The notes beneath the pieces are model-generated. The model was not told the DNA's origin. It ran no database searches and worked only from the letters and a program-made list of their open reading frames with translations. A stretch of 64,000 nucleotides of DNA from Hydractinia symbiolongicarpus (taxonomy: Eukaryota; Cnidaria; Hydrozoa; Anthoathecata; Hydractiniidae): positions 19,355,001 through 19,419,000 of the forward strand of contig NC_079885.1 of the NCBI RefSeq assembly GCF_029227915.1, in the 5' to 3' direction. Shown piece by piece: positions 11,510 through 23,665 of the stretch (positions within the stretch are counted from its first letter, which is position 1; every line of letters begins with the position of its first letter). A program made the translations under genes and the position numbers.

Positions 11510-11963
11510 AATACGATTTTACAACATTTCCTATTCTCGAATCTTGCCATTGCAACTTTACAATAATGTGGTTGTGTTAAGTCATTGATGGGTTTGGTCC
11601 ATCTAACAGAAGATGAATAATGCAGTACCTCAGCGTTTCCACTAACTTTTTCCGTATGTTTAAGAAACAAGTACAAATTTTCAATTGCATAATAAAGGTT
11701 GAGGAAGATTTAGAAAATTCTTTGCGTCGAAGTGTTTGAAGGTTTTCGAGAGACATTCTTCCTCCAATACTTTACTAACAGCCCGATATGTAACTTGGTG
11801 CTTTAATAACTTTGAGATCATCATATTGGCCAATGACGGTGTTTCCGCCATTTAATTCGGCATTTAAGACATGTGAGAAACATTATCTCAAAAAACTTGC
11901 GCTAAAAGAATGTATGTGCAACTGTTAAAATAGCATTTCAATCGCTAAAATAACATTAACATG

Positions 11964-12035
11964 AACCGTGTGGTCTAGTGGTTAGGATCCGACGCTCTCA
12001 CCGCCGTGGCTGGAGTTCGATTCCCCGCACTGGAG
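11964..12035 (+). pseudogene. tRNA-Glu(CTC) class B copy, broken acceptor
   Basis: AACCGTG against CACTGGA gives three non-pairs. Also A29·C41, U49·G65 and A52·C62. TTTC replaces TTTT. Confidence 0.7.
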
Positions 12036-12493
12036 AATACGGTTTCACAACATTTCCTATTGTCGAATCTGGCCATTGAAACTTTAAAATAATGTGGTTG
12101 TGTTAAGTCATTGATGGATTTGGTCCATCTAACAGAAAATGAACAATGCAGAAAGTCAGCGCGTCCACTAACTTTTTCCGCATGATTAAAAAACAAGTAC
12201 AAATATTCAATTGCATAATAAAAGTTGAGGAAGCTTTAGAAAATGCTTTGGGTCGAATTATTTGAAGGTTTTCGAGAGACATTCTTTCTCCAATATTTTA
12301 CTAACAGCCCGATATGTAACTTGGTGCTTTAATAACTTTATGATCATCATATTGGCCAATGGCGGTGTTTCTGACTTTTAACTCGGCATTTAAGACATGT
12401 GAGAAACATTATCTCACAAAACTTGCGCTAAAAGGACGTACGTACAACTGTTAAAATAGCATTTCAATCGCGAAAATAATAGCGTCATGCATA

Positions 12494-12563
12494 TCCCGTG
12501 TGGTCTAGTGGTTAGGATCCGGCGCTCTCACCGCCGTGGCGGGTTCGACTCCCCGCACGGGAG
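12494..12563 (+). pseudogene. tRNA-Glu(CTC) copy, 2-nt T-arm deletion
   Basis: It is 70 nt long with two bases lost from the 5' T stem and T59C. Acceptor, D and anticodon arms match the consensus. TTTT follows. Confidence 0.7.
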
Positions 12564-13019
12564 AATACGATTTTACAACATTTGCTATTGTCAAATCTGG
12601 CCATTGAAATTTTAAAATAATGTGGTTGTGTTAAGTCATTGATGGATTTGGTCCATCTAACAGAAAATGAATAATGCAGAACCTCAGCAATTCCACTAAC
12701 TTTTTCGTATGTTTAAGAAACAAGTACAAATTTTTAATTGAATAATAAAAGTTGAGGAAGCTTTAGAAAGTTCTTTCGTCGAAGTGTTTGAAGTTTTTCG
12801 AGAGACATTTTTTCACCAACATTTTACTAACAGCCCGATAGGTACCTTGGTGCTTTAATAACTTTGAGATCAGCATATTGGCCAATGGCGGCCTTTTTTA
12901 CTTTTAACTCGGCATTTAAGACATGTGAGAAACAGTATCTCAAAAGATTTTTGCTGAAAGAAAGAACGTACAACTGTAAAAATAGCATTTTAATTGCGAA
13001 ATAAATATCATCGTGCATA

Positions 13020-13091
13020 TCCCGTGTGGTCTTGTGGTTAGGATCCGGCGCTCTCTTTGCCGTGGCCGGCCTTCGATTCCCCGCACGGAAG
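13020..13091 (+). pseudogene. tRNA-Glu(CTC) copy, A14T and broken T stem
   Basis: A14T, G31·U39, loop CTCTCTT, C52·C62, C53·C61 and C2·A71. It differs from the copy at 2450 mainly by A14T. Confidence 0.7.
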
Positions 13092-13545
13092 AATGCGATT
13101 TTACAACATTTTCTATTGTGGAATCCTGCCTTTGCTACTTTAAAATAATGTGGTAGTGTTAAGTCATTGATGGATTTGGTCCAACTAACACAAAATGAAC
13201 AATGCACAAACTCAGCATTTCCACTAGCTTTTTCCATGTGCTTAAAAAACAAGTACAAATTTTCAATTGCATAATAAAGGTTGAGGAAGATTTAGAAAAT
13301 ACTTTGCCTCGAAGTGTTTGAAAGTTTTCGAGAGACATTCTTTCTCCAAAACTTTACTAACATCCCGATATGTAATTTGGTGCTTTAATAACTTTGAGAT
13401 CAGCATATTGGATAATGCCGGTGTTTCTGACTTGTAACTCGGCATTTAAGACATGTGAGAAACATTACCTGAAGAAACCTGCACTGAAAGAACGTATGTA
13501 TAACTGTTTAAATAGCATTTCAATCGCGAAAATAACATCATCATA

Positions 13546-13617
13546 TCCCGTGTGGTCTAGTGGTTACGATCCGGCGCTCTCACCGCCGTGGCCGGGGTTC
13601 GATTCCCCGCACTGGAG
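13546..13617 (+). tRNA. tRNA-Glu(CTC), class B with G22C
   Basis: G22C changes the terminal D-stem pair. The 3' end is class B (C4·U69, no TTTT). Anticodon and T arms match the consensus. Confidence 0.68.
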
Positions 13618-14075
13618 AATGCGGTTTCACAACATTTCCTATTATCGAACCTGGCCATTGAAACTTTAAAATAATGTGGTTGTGTTAAGTCATTGATGGA
13701 TTTGGTCCATCTAACAGAAAATGAACAATGCAGAAAGTCAGCGCGTCCACTAACTTTTTCCGCATGATTAAAAAACAAGTACAAATATTCAATTGCATAA
13801 TAAAAGTTGAGGAAGCTTTAGAAAATGCTTTGGGTCGAATTATTTGAAGGTTTTCGAGAGACATTCTTTCTCCAATATTTTACTAACAGCCCGATATGTA
13901 ACTTGGTGCTTTAATAACTTTATGATCATCATATTGGCCAATGGCGGTGTTTCTGACTTTTAACTCGGCATTTAAGACATGTGAGAAACATTATCTCACA
14001 AAACTTGCGCTAAAAGGACGTACGTACAACTGTTAAAATAGCATTTCAATCGCGAAAATAATAGCGTCATGCATA

Positions 14076-14145
14076 TCCCGTGTGGTCTAGTGGTTAGGAT
14101 CCGGCGCTCTCACCGCCGTGGCGGGTTCGACTCCCCGCACGGGAG
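14076..14145 (+). pseudogene. tRNA-Glu(CTC) copy, 2-nt T-arm deletion
   Basis: The tRNA sequence is the same as at 12494, 1582 bp upstream. It is part of a recent three-unit duplication. Confidence 0.7.
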
Positions 14146-14601
14146 AATACGATTTTACAACATTTCCTATTGTCAAATCTGGCCATTGAAATTTTAAAAT
14201 AATGTGGTTGTGTTAAGTCATTGATGGATTTGGTCCATCTAACAGAAAATGAATAATGCAGAACCTCAGCAATTCCACTAACTTTTTCGTATGTTTAAGA
14301 AACAAGTACAAATTTTTAATTGAATAATAAAAGTTGAGGAAGCTTTAGAAAGTTCTTTCGTCGAAGTGTTTGAAGTTTTTCGAGAGACATTTTTTCACCA
14401 ACATTTTACTAACAGCCCGATAGGTACCTTGGTGCTTTAATAACTTTGAGATCAGCATATTGGCCAATGGCGGCCTTTTTTACTTTTAACTCGGCATTTA
14501 AGACATGTGAGAAACAGTATCTCAAAAGATTTTTGCTGAAAGAAAGAACGTACAACTGTAAAAATAGCATTTTAATTGCGAAATAAATATCATCGTGCAT
14601 A

Positions 14602-14673
14602 TCCCGTGTGGTCTTGTGGTTAGGATCCGGCGCTCTCTTTGCCGTGGCCGGCCTTCGATTCCCCGCACGGAAG
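14602..14673 (+). pseudogene. tRNA-Glu(CTC) copy, A14T and broken T stem
   Basis: The tRNA sequence is the same as at 13020, 1582 bp upstream. Confidence 0.7.
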
Positions 14674-15127
14674 AATGCGATTTTACAACATTTTCTATTG
14701 TGGAATCCTGCCTTTGCTACTTTAAAATAATGTGGTAGTGTTAAGTCATTGATGGATTTGGTCCAACTAACACAAAATGAACAATGCACAAACTCAGCAT
14801 TTCCACTAGCTTTTTCCATGTGCTTAAAAAACAAGTACAAATTTTCAATTGCATAATAAAGGTTGAGGAAGATTTAGAAAATACTTTGCCTCGAAGTGTT
14901 TGAAAGTTTTCGAGAGACATTCTTTCTCCAAAACTTTACTAACATCCCGATATGTAATTTGGTGCTTTAATAACTTTGAGATCAGCATATTGGATAATGC
15001 CGGTGTTTCTGACTTGTAACTCGGCATTTAAGACATGTGAGAAACATTACCTGAAGAAACCTGCACTGAAAGAACGTATGTATAACTGTTTAAATAGCAT
15101 TTCAATCGCGAAAATAACATCATCATA

Positions 15128-15199
15128 TCCCGTGTGGTCTAGTGGTTACGATCCGGCGCTCTCACCGCCGTTGCCGGGGTTCGATTCCCCGCACTGGAG
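15128..15199 (+). tRNA. tRNA-Glu(CTC), class B with G22C
   Basis: Third member of the 1582-bp duplication. It equals the copy at 13546 except for G45T in the variable loop. C4·U69 is present and TTTT is absent. Confidence 0.66.
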
Positions 15200-15657
15200 A
15201 ATGCGGTTTCACAACATTTCCTATTATCGAACCTGGCCATTGAAACTTTAAAATAATGTGGTTGTGTTAAGTCATTGATGGATTTGGTCCAACTAACACA
15301 AAATGAACAATGCACAAACTCAGCATTTCCACTAGCTTTTTCCATGTGTTTAAGAAACCAATACAAATTTTCAATTGCATAATAAAAGTTGAGGAAGGTT
15401 TAGAATATGCTTTGGGTCGATATGTTTTAAGGTTTTCGAGAGACATTCTTTCTCCAATACTTTACTAACAGCCCGATATGTAACTTGGTGCTTTAATAAC
15501 TTTGAGATCATCATATTGGCCAATGACGGTGTTTCTGACTTTTAACTCGGCATTTAAGACATGTGGGAAACATTATCTCAAAAAACTTGCACTAAAAGGA
15601 CGTACGTACAACTGTTAAAGTAGCATTTCAATTGCGAAAATAATAGCATCATGCATA

Positions 15658-15729
15658 TCCCTTGTGGTCTAGTGGTTAGGATCCGGCGCTCTCTTCGCCG
15701 TGGCCGGCCTTCGATTCCCCGCACGGAAG
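15658..15729 (+). pseudogene. tRNA-Glu(CTC) copy, broken T stem
   Basis: Same as the copy at 5626: G5T, loop CTCTCTT, two C·C T-stem mismatches and C2·A71. The two lie 10032 bp apart in matching blocks. Confidence 0.7.
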
Positions 15730-16182
15730 AATGCGATTTTACAACATTTTCTATTGTGGAATCCTGCCTTTGCTACTTTAAAATAATATGGTAGTGTTAA
15801 GTCATTGATGGATTTGGTCCAACTAACACAAAATGAACAATGCACAAACTCAGCATTTCCACTAGCTTTTTCCATGTGCTTAAAAACAAGTACAAATTTT
15901 CAATTGCATAATAAAGGTTGAGGAAGATTTAGAAAATACTTTGCCTCGAAGTGTTTGAAAGTTTTCGAGAGACATTCTTTCTCCAAAACTTTACTAACAT
16001 CCCGATATGTAATTTGGTGCTTTAATAACTTTGAGATCAGCATATTGGATAATGCCGGTGTTTCTGACTTGTAACTCGGCATTTAAGACATGTGAGAAAC
16101 ATTACCTGAAAAAACCTGCACTGAAAGAACGTACGTATAACTGTTTAAATAGCATTTCAATCGCGAAAATAAAATCATTATA

Positions 16183-16254
16183 TCCCGTGTGGTCTAGTGG
16201 TTAGGATCCGGCGCTCTCACTGCCGTGGCCGGGGTTCGATTCCCCGCACTGGAG
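16183..16254 (+). tRNA. tRNA-Glu(CTC), class B
   Basis: Class B 3' end (C4·U69, no TTTT) with the tolerated wobble G31·U39. Other arms match the consensus. Confidence 0.74.
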
Positions 16255-16709
16255 AATGCGGTTTCACAACATTTCCTATTGTCGAATCTGGCCATTGAAA
16301 CTTTAAAATAATGTGGTTGTGTTAAGTCATTGATGGATTTGGTCCAACTAACAGAAAATAAACAATGCACAAACTCAGCATTTCCACTAGCTTCTTTCCA
16401 TGTGTTTAAGAAACCAATACAAATTTTCAATTGCATAATAAAGGTTGAGGAAGACTTAGAAAATACTTTTCCTCGAAATGTTCGAAAGTTTTCGAGAGAC
16501 ATTCTTTCTCCAAAACTTTACTAACATCCCGATATGTAATTTGGTGCTTTAATAACTTTGAGATCAGCATATTGGATAATGCCGGTGTTTCTGACTTGTA
16601 ACTCGGCATTTAAGACATGTGAGAAACATTACCTGAAAAAACCTGCACTGAAAGAACGTACGTATAACTGTTTAAATAGCATTTCAATCGCGAAAATAAA
16701 ATCATTATA

Positions 16710-16781
16710 TCCCGTGTGGTCTAGTGGTTAGGATCCGGCGCTCTCACTGCCGTGGCCGGGGTTCGATTCCCCGCACTGGAG
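16710..16781 (+). tRNA. tRNA-Glu(CTC), class B
   Basis: Same sequence as the neighbour at 16183. The whole unit was duplicated with a 527-bp period. Confidence 0.74.
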
Positions 16782-17240
16782 AATGCGGTTTCACAACATT
16801 TCCTATTGTCGAATCTGGCCATTGAAACTTTAAAATAATGTGGTTGTGTTAAGTCATTGATGGATTTGGTCCAACTAACAGAAAATAAACAATGCACAAA
16901 CTCAGCATTTCCACTAGCTTCTTTCCATGTGTTTAAGAAACCAATACAAATTTTCAATTGCATAATAAAGGTTGAGGAAGACTTAGAAAATACTTTTCCT
17001 CGAAATGTTCGAAAGTTTTCGAGAGACATTCTTTCTCCAAAACTTTACTAACATCCCGATATGTAACTTGGTGCTTTAATAACTGTGAGATCATCATATT
17101 GGCCAATGGCGGTGTTTCTGACTTTTAACTCGGCATTTAAGACATGTAAGAAACATTATCTCAAAAAACTTGCGCTGAAAGGACGTACGTACAACTGTTA
17201 AAATAGCATTTCAATGGCGAAAATAATAGCATCATGCATA

Positions 17241-17312
17241 TCCCGTGTGGTCTAGTGGTTAGGATCCGGCGCACTCACCGCCGTGGCCGGGGTTTGATTC
17301 CCCGCACGGGAG
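17241..17312 (+). pseudogene. tRNA-Glu(CTC) copy lacking U33
   Basis: Loop CACTCAC and C56T, as at 4037. TTTT is kept. Confidence 0.65.
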
Positions 17313-17770
17313 AATGCGATTTTACAACATTTCCTATTGTCGAATCTGGCCGTTGAAGCTTTAAAATAATGTGGTTGTGTTAAGTCATTGATGGATTTGG
17401 TCCAACTAACAGAAAATGAACAATGCACAAACTCAGCATTTCCACTAGCTTTTTCCATGTGTTTAAGAAACCAATAAAAATTTTCAATTGCATAATAAAT
17501 GTTGAGGAAGCTTTAGAATATGCTTTGGGTCGAATTGTTTGAAGGTTTTCGAGAGACATTCTTCCTCCAATAGTTAACTAACGGCCCGATATGTAACTTG
17601 GTGCTTTAATAACTTTTAGATCATCATATTGGCCAATGGCGGTTTTTCTGACTTTTAACTCGGCATTTAAGACATGTGAGAAACATTATCTCAAAAAACG
17701 TGCGCTGAAAGGACGTACGTACAACTGTTAAAATAGCATTTCAATCGCGATAATAATAGCATCATGAATA

Positions 17771-17842
17771 TCCCGTGTGGTCTAGTGGATAGGATCCGGC
17801 TCTCTCACCGCCATGGCCGGGGTTCGATTCCCCGCACGGCAG
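17771..17842 (+). pseudogene. tRNA-Glu(CTC) copy, weak anticodon stem
   Basis: T20A. Stem CGGCT/CGCCA (C27·A43, U31·C39) and C2·C71. B box and TTTT are intact. Confidence 0.7.
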
Positions 17843-18296
17843 AATGCGATTTTACAACATTTCCTATTATCGAATCTGGCCATTGAAACTTTAAAATAAT
17901 GTGGTTGTGTTAAGTCATTGATGGATTTGGTCCAACTAACAGAAAATGAACAGTGCACAAACTCAGCAATTCCACTAGCTTTTTCCATGTGTTTAAGAAA
18001 CAAGTACAAATATTCAATTGCATAATAAAGGTTGAGGAAGACTTAGAAAATAATTTGCCTCGAAGTGTTTGAAAGTTTTCGAGAGACATTCTTTCTCCAA
18101 AACTTTACTAACATCCCAATATGTAATTTGGTGCTTTAATAACTTTGAGATCGGCATATTGGATAATGCCGGTGTTTCTGACTTGTAACTCGGCATTTAA
18201 GACATGTGAGAAACATTACCTGAAAAAACCTGCACTGAAAGAACGTACGTATAACTGTTTAAATAGCATTTCAATCGCGAAAATAACATCATTATA

Positions 18297-18368
18297 TCCC
18301 GTGTGGTCTAGTGGTTAGGATCCGGCGCTCTCACCGCCGTGGCCGGGGTTCGATTCCCCGCACTGGAG
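18297..18368 (+). tRNA. tRNA-Glu(CTC), class B
   Basis: Same gene sequence as at 2976: consensus except C4·U69, and no close TTTT. Confidence 0.77.
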
Positions 18369-18826
18369 AATGCGGTTTCACAACATTTCCTATTGTCGAA
18401 TCTGGCCATTGAAACTTTAAAATAATGTGGTTGTGTTAAGTCATTGATGGATTTGGTCCAACTAACACAAAATGAACAATGCACAAACTCAGCATTTCCA
18501 CTAGCTTTTTCCATGTGTTTAAGAAACCAATACAAATTTTCAATTGCATAATAAAAGTTGAGGAAGCTTTAGAATATGCTTTGGGTCGATATGTTTTAAG
18601 GTTTTCGAGAGACATTCTTTCTCCAATACTTTACTAACAGCCCGATATGTAACTTGGTGCTTTAATAACTTTGAGATCATCATATTGGCCAATGACGGTG
18701 TTTCTGACTTTTAACTCGGCATTTAAGACATGTGAGAAACATTATCTCAAAAAACGTGCGCTGAAAGGACGTACGTACAACTGTTAAAATAGCATTTCAA
18801 TCGCGATAATAATAGCATCATGAATA

Positions 18827-18898
18827 TCCCGTGTGGTCTAGTGGATAGGATCCGGCTCTCTCACCGCCATGGCCGGGGTTCGATTCCCCGCACGGCAG
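18827..18898 (+). pseudogene. tRNA-Glu(CTC) copy, weak anticodon stem
   Basis: Same as at 17771, 1056 bp upstream, through a two-unit duplication. Confidence 0.7.
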
Positions 18899-19352
18899 AA
18901 TGCGATTTTACAACATTTCCTATTATCGAATCTGGCCATTGAAACTTTAAAATAATGTGGTTGTGTTAAGTCATTGATGGATTTGGTCCAACTAACAGAA
19001 AATGAACAGTGCACAAACTCAGCAATTCCACTAGCTTTTTCCATGTGTTTAAGAAACAAGTACAAATATTCAATTGCATAATAAAGGTTGAGGAAGACTT
19101 AGAAAATAATTTGCCTCGAAGTGTTTGAAAGTTTTCGAGAGACATTCTTTCTCCAAAACTTTACTAACATCCCAATATGTAATTTGGTGCTTTAATAACT
19201 TTGAGATCGGCATATTGGATAATGCCGGTGTTTCTGACTTGTAACTCGGCATTTAAGACATGTGAGAAACATTACCTGAAAAAACCTGCACTGAAAGAAC
19301 GTACGTATAACTGTTTAAATAGCATTTCAATCGCGAAAATAACATCATTATA

Positions 19353-19424
19353 TCCCGTGTGGTCTAGTGGTTAGGATCCGGCGCTCTCACCGCCGTGGCC
19401 GGGGTTCGATTCCCCGCACTGGAG
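19353..19424 (+). tRNA. tRNA-Glu(CTC), class B
   Basis: Same as at 18297, 1056 bp upstream: only C4·U69 differs from consensus, and the TTTT is lost. Confidence 0.77.
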
Positions 19425-19882
19425 AATGCGGTTTCACAACATTTCCTATTGTCGAATCTGGCCATTGAAACTTTAAAATAATGTGGTTGTGTTAAGTCAT
19501 TGATGGATTTGGTCCAACTAACACAAAATGAACAATGCACAAACTCAGCATTTCCACTAGCTTTTTCCATGTGTTTAAGAAACCAATACAAATTTTCAAT
19601 TGCATAATAAAAGTTGAGGAAGCTTTAGAATATGCTTTGGGTCGATATGTTTTAAGGTTTTCGAGAGACATTCTTTCTCCAATACTTTACTAACAGCCCG
19701 ATATGTAACTTGGTGCTTTAATAACTTTGAGATCATCATATTGGCCAATGACGGTGTTTCTGACTTTTAACTCGGCATTTAAGACATGTGGGAAACATTA
19801 TCTCAAAAAACTTGCACTAAAAGGACGTACGTACAACTGTTAAAGTAGCATTTCAATTGCGAAAATAATAGCATCATGCATA

Positions 19883-19954
19883 TCCCTTGTGGTCTAGTGG
19901 TTAGGATCCGGCGCTGTCACCGCCGTGGCCGGGGTTTGATTCCCCGCACGGGAG
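19883..19954 (+). tRNA. tRNA-like copy with Asp anticodon GTC
   Basis: Loop CTGTCAC, so C34G alone changes CTC to GTC and A37 is kept. G5T (U5·C68) and C56T are also present. TTTT follows. Confidence 0.62.
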
Positions 19955-20413
19955 AATGCGATTTTACAACATTTCCTATTGTCGAATCTGGCCATTGAAA
20001 TTTTAAAATAATGTGGTTGTGTTAAGTCATTGATGGATTTGGTCCAACTAACAGAAAATAAACAATGCACAAACTCAGCATTTCCACTAGCTTTTTTCCA
20101 TGTGTTTAAGAAACCAATACAAATTTTCAATTGCATAATAAAGGTTGAGGAAGACTTAGAAAATACTTTTCCTCGAAATGTTTGAAAGTTTTCGAGAGAC
20201 ATTCTTTCTCCAAAACTTTACTAACATCCCGATATGTAACTTGGTGCTTTAATAACTGTGAGATCATCATATTGGCCAATGGCGGTGTTTCTGACTTTTA
20301 ACTCGGCATTTAAGACATGTAAGAAACATTATCTCAAAAAACTTGCGCTGAAAAGACGTACGTACAACTGTTAAAATAGCATTTCAATGGCGAAAATAAT
20401 AGCATCATGCATA

Positions 20414-20485
20414 TCCCGTGTGGTCTAGTGGTTAGGATCCGGCGCACTCACCGCCGTGGCCGGGGTTTGATTCCCCGCACGGGAG
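20414..20485 (+). pseudogene. tRNA-Glu(CTC) copy lacking U33
   Basis: Loop CACTCAC and C56T. Acceptor and T stem pair fully and TTTT is present. Confidence 0.65.
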
Positions 20486-20943
20486 AATGCGATTTTACAA
20501 CATTTCCTATTGTCGAATCTGGCCGTTGAAGCTTTAAAATAATGTGGTTGTGTTAAGTCATTGATGGATTTGGTCCAACTAACAGAAAATGAACAATGCA
20601 CAAACTCAGCATTTCCACTAGCTTTTTCCATGTTGTTAAGAAACCAATACAAATTTTCAATTGCATAATAAAAGTTGAGGAAGCTTTAGAATATGCTTTG
20701 GGTCGAATTGTTTGAAGGTTTTCGAGAGACATTCTTCCTCCAATATTTTACTAACAGCCCGATATGTAACTTGGTGCTTTAATAACTTTGAGATTATCAT
20801 ATTGGCCAATGGCGGTGTTTCTGCCTTTTAACTCGGCATTTAAGACATGTGAGAAACATTATCTCAAAAAACGTGCGCTGAAAGGACGTACGTACAACTG
20901 CTAAAATAGCATTTCAATCGCAACAATAATAGCATCATGCATA

Positions 20944-21015
20944 TCCCGCGTGGTCTAGTGGTTAGGATCCGGCTCTCTCACCGATATGGCCGGGGTTCGA
21001 TTCCCCGCACGGGAG
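20944..21015 (+). pseudogene. tRNA-Glu(CTC) copy, anticodon stem collapsed
   Basis: T6C gives C6·A67. The anticodon stem is CGGCT against CGATA, with only one Watson-Crick pair (C30-G40) left. The T arm is perfect. Confidence 0.7.
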
Positions 21016-21473
21016 AATGCGATTTTACAACATTTCCTATTGTCGAATCTGGCCGTTGAAGCTTTAAAATAATGCGGTTGTGTTAAGTCATTGATGGATT
21101 TGGTCCAACTAACAGAAAATGAACAATGCACAAACTCAGCATTTCCACTAGCTTTTTCCATGTGTTTAAGAAACCAATACAAATTTTCAATTGCATAATA
21201 AAAGTTGAGGAAGCTTTAGAATATGCTTTGGGTCGATTTCTTTGAAGGTTTTTGAGAGACATTCTTTCTCCAATACTTTATTAACAGCCCGATATGTAAC
21301 TTGGTACTTTAAGAACTTTGAGATCATCATATTGGCCAATGGCGGTGTTTCTGACTTTTAACTCGGCATTTAAGACATGTGAGAAACATTATCTCAAAAA
21401 ACGTGCGCTGAAAGGACGTACGTACAACTGTTAAAATAGCATTTCAATCGCGATAATAATAGCATCATGAATA

Positions 21474-21545
21474 TCCCGTGTGGTCTAGAGGATAGGATCC
21501 GGCTCTCTCACCGCCATGGCCGGGGTTCGATTCCCCGCACGGCAG
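21474..21545 (+). pseudogene. tRNA-Glu(CTC) copy, weak anticodon stem
   Basis: T16A and T20A in the D loop, C27·A43, U31·C39 and C2·C71. TTTT is kept. Confidence 0.7.
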
Positions 21546-22003
21546 AATGCGATTTTACAACATTTCCTATTATCGAATCTGGCCATTGAAACTTTAAAAT
21601 AATGTGGTTGTGTTAAGTCATTGATGGATTTGGTCCAACTAACAGAAAATGAACAATGCACAAACTCAGCATTTCCACTAGCTTTTTCCATGTTGTTAAG
21701 AAACCAATACAAATTTTCAATTGCATAATAAAAGTTGAGGAAGCTTTAGAATATGCTTTGGGTCGAATTGTTTGAAGGTTTTCGAGAGACATTCTTCCTC
21801 CAATATTTTACTAACAGCCCGATATGTAACTTGGTGCTTTAATAACTTTGAGATCATCATATTGGCCAATGGCGGTGTTTCTGCCTTTTAACTCGGCATT
21901 TAAGACATGTGAGAAACATTATCTCAAAAAACGTGCGCTGAAAGGACGTACGTACAACTGCTAAAATAGCATTTCAATCGCAACAATAATAGCATCATGC
22001 ATA

Positions 22004-22075
22004 TCCCGTGTGGTCTAGTGGTTAGGATCCGGCTCTCTCACCGCTATGGCCGGGGTTCGATTCCCCGCACGGGAG
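22004..22075 (+). pseudogene. tRNA-Glu(CTC) copy, weak anticodon stem
   Basis: Stem CGGCT/CGCTA. Acceptor, D and T arms match the consensus, so only the anticodon stem is damaged. Confidence 0.68.
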
Positions 22076-22533
22076 AATGCGATTTTACAACATTTCCTAT
22101 TGTCGAATCTGGCCGTTGAAGCTTTAAAATAATGCGGTTGTGTTAAGTCATTGATGGATTTGGTCCAACTAACAGAAAATGAACAATGCACAAACTCAGC
22201 ATTTCCACTAGCTTTTTCCATGTGTTTAAGAAACCAATACAAATTTTCAATTGCATAATAAAAGTTGAGGAAGCTTTAGAATATGCTTTGGGTCGATTTG
22301 TTTGAAGGTTTTTGAGAGACATTCTTTCTCCAATACTTTATTAACAGCCCGATATGTAACTTGGTGCTTTAAGAACTTTGAGATCATCATATTGGCCAAT
22401 GGCGGTGTTTCTGACTTTTAACTCGGCATTTAAGACATGTGAGAAACATTATCTCAAAAAACGTGCGCTGAAAGGACGTACGTACAACTGTTAAAATAGC
22501 ATTTCAATCGCGATAATAATAGCATCATGAATA

Positions 22534-22605
22534 TCCCGTGTGGTCTAGAGGATAGGATCCGGCTCTCTCACCGCCATGGCCGGGGTTCGATTCCCCGCAC
22601 GGCAG
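22534..22605 (+). pseudogene. tRNA-Glu(CTC) copy, weak anticodon stem
   Basis: Same as at 21474: T16A, T20A, C27·A43, U31·C39 and C2·C71. Confidence 0.7.
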
Positions 22606-23063
22606 AATGCGATTTTACAACATTTCCTATTATCGAATCTGGCCATTGAAACTTTAAAATAATGTGGTTGTGTTAAGTCATTGATGGATTTGGTCCAACT
22701 AACAGAAAATGAACAATGCACAAACTTAGCGTTTCCACTAGAATTTTGAATGCGTTTAAGGAGCAAGTACAAATTTTCAATTGCATAATAAAGGTTGAGG
22801 AAGACTTAGAAAACACTTTGCCTCGAAGTGTTTGAAAGTTTTCGAGAGACATTCTTTCTCCAAAACTTTACTAACATCCCGATATGTAACTTGGTGCTTT
22901 AATAACTTTGAGATCAGCATATTCGCCAATGGCGGTGTTTCTGACTTTTACCATGGCATTTAAGACATGTGAGAAACATTATCTCAAAAAACGTGCGCTG
23001 AAAGGACGTACGTACAACTGTTAAAATAGCATTTCAATCGCGATAATAATAGCATCATGAATA

Positions 23064-23135
23064 TCCCGTGTGGTCTAGAGGATAGGATCCGGCTCTCTCA
23101 CCGCCATGGCCGGGGTTCGATTCCCCGCACGGCAG
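23064..23135 (+). pseudogene. tRNA-Glu(CTC) copy, weak anticodon stem
   Basis: A 530-bp tandem duplicate of the unit at 22534, with the same tRNA lesions. Confidence 0.7.
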
Positions 23136-23593
23136 AATGCGATTTTACAACATTTCCTATTATCGAATCTGGCCATTGAAACTTTAAAATAATGTGGTTG
23201 TGTTAAGTCATTGATGGATTTGGTCCAACTAACAGAAAATGAACAATGCACAAACTTAGCGTTTCCACTAGAATTTTGAATGCGTTTAAGGAGCAAGTAC
23301 AAATTTTCAATTGCATAATAAAGGTTGAGGAAGACTTAGAAAACACTTTGCCTCGAAGTGTTTGAAAGTTTTCGAGAGACATTCTTTCTCCAAAACTTTA
23401 CTAACATCCCGATATGTAACTTGGTGCTTTAATAACTTTGAGATCAGCATATTCGCCAATGGCGGTGTTTCTGACTTTTACCATGGCATTTAAGACATGT
23501 GAGAAACACTATCTGAAAAAACTTGCGCTGAAAGAACGTACGTATAACTGTTTAAATAGCATTTCAATCTTAAAAATAATAGCATCATGCATA

Positions 23594-23665
23594 TCCCGTG
23601 TGATCTGGTGGTTAGGATCCGGCGCTGTCACCGCCGTGGCCGGGGTTCGACTCCCTGCACGGGAG
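23594..23665 (+). tRNA. tRNA-like copy with Asp anticodon GTC
   Basis: Loop CTGTCAC (C34G). G10A turns the first D-stem pair into A10-U25. A14G, T59C and G50·U64 are also present. The acceptor is perfect, with G73, and TTTT follows. Confidence 0.62.

Larger units (their letters stand above)
12036..15289 (+). repeat. Three-unit tandem duplication, period 1582 bp
   Basis: About 12036-13707 matches about 13618-15289 nearly base for base, covering three tRNA units. The few differences include G45T in the last tRNA. The edges are estimated by eye. Confidence 0.85.
15900..17051 (+). repeat. Single-unit duplication, period 527 bp
   Basis: The unit carrying the tRNA at 16183 is repeated almost unchanged with the tRNA at 16710. 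The edges are approximate. Confidence 0.8.
17700..19800 (+). repeat. Two-unit duplication, period 1056 bp
   Basis: The tRNA pair 17771/18297 and its spacers recur as 18827/19353. The edges are approximate. Confidence 0.82.

Noticed and set aside
12827-13258. A 143-codon antisense frame, seen twice 1582 bp apart
   Set aside because: It is the same antisense frame, extended because A14T removes the usual stop in those copies. The repetition comes from the block duplication.
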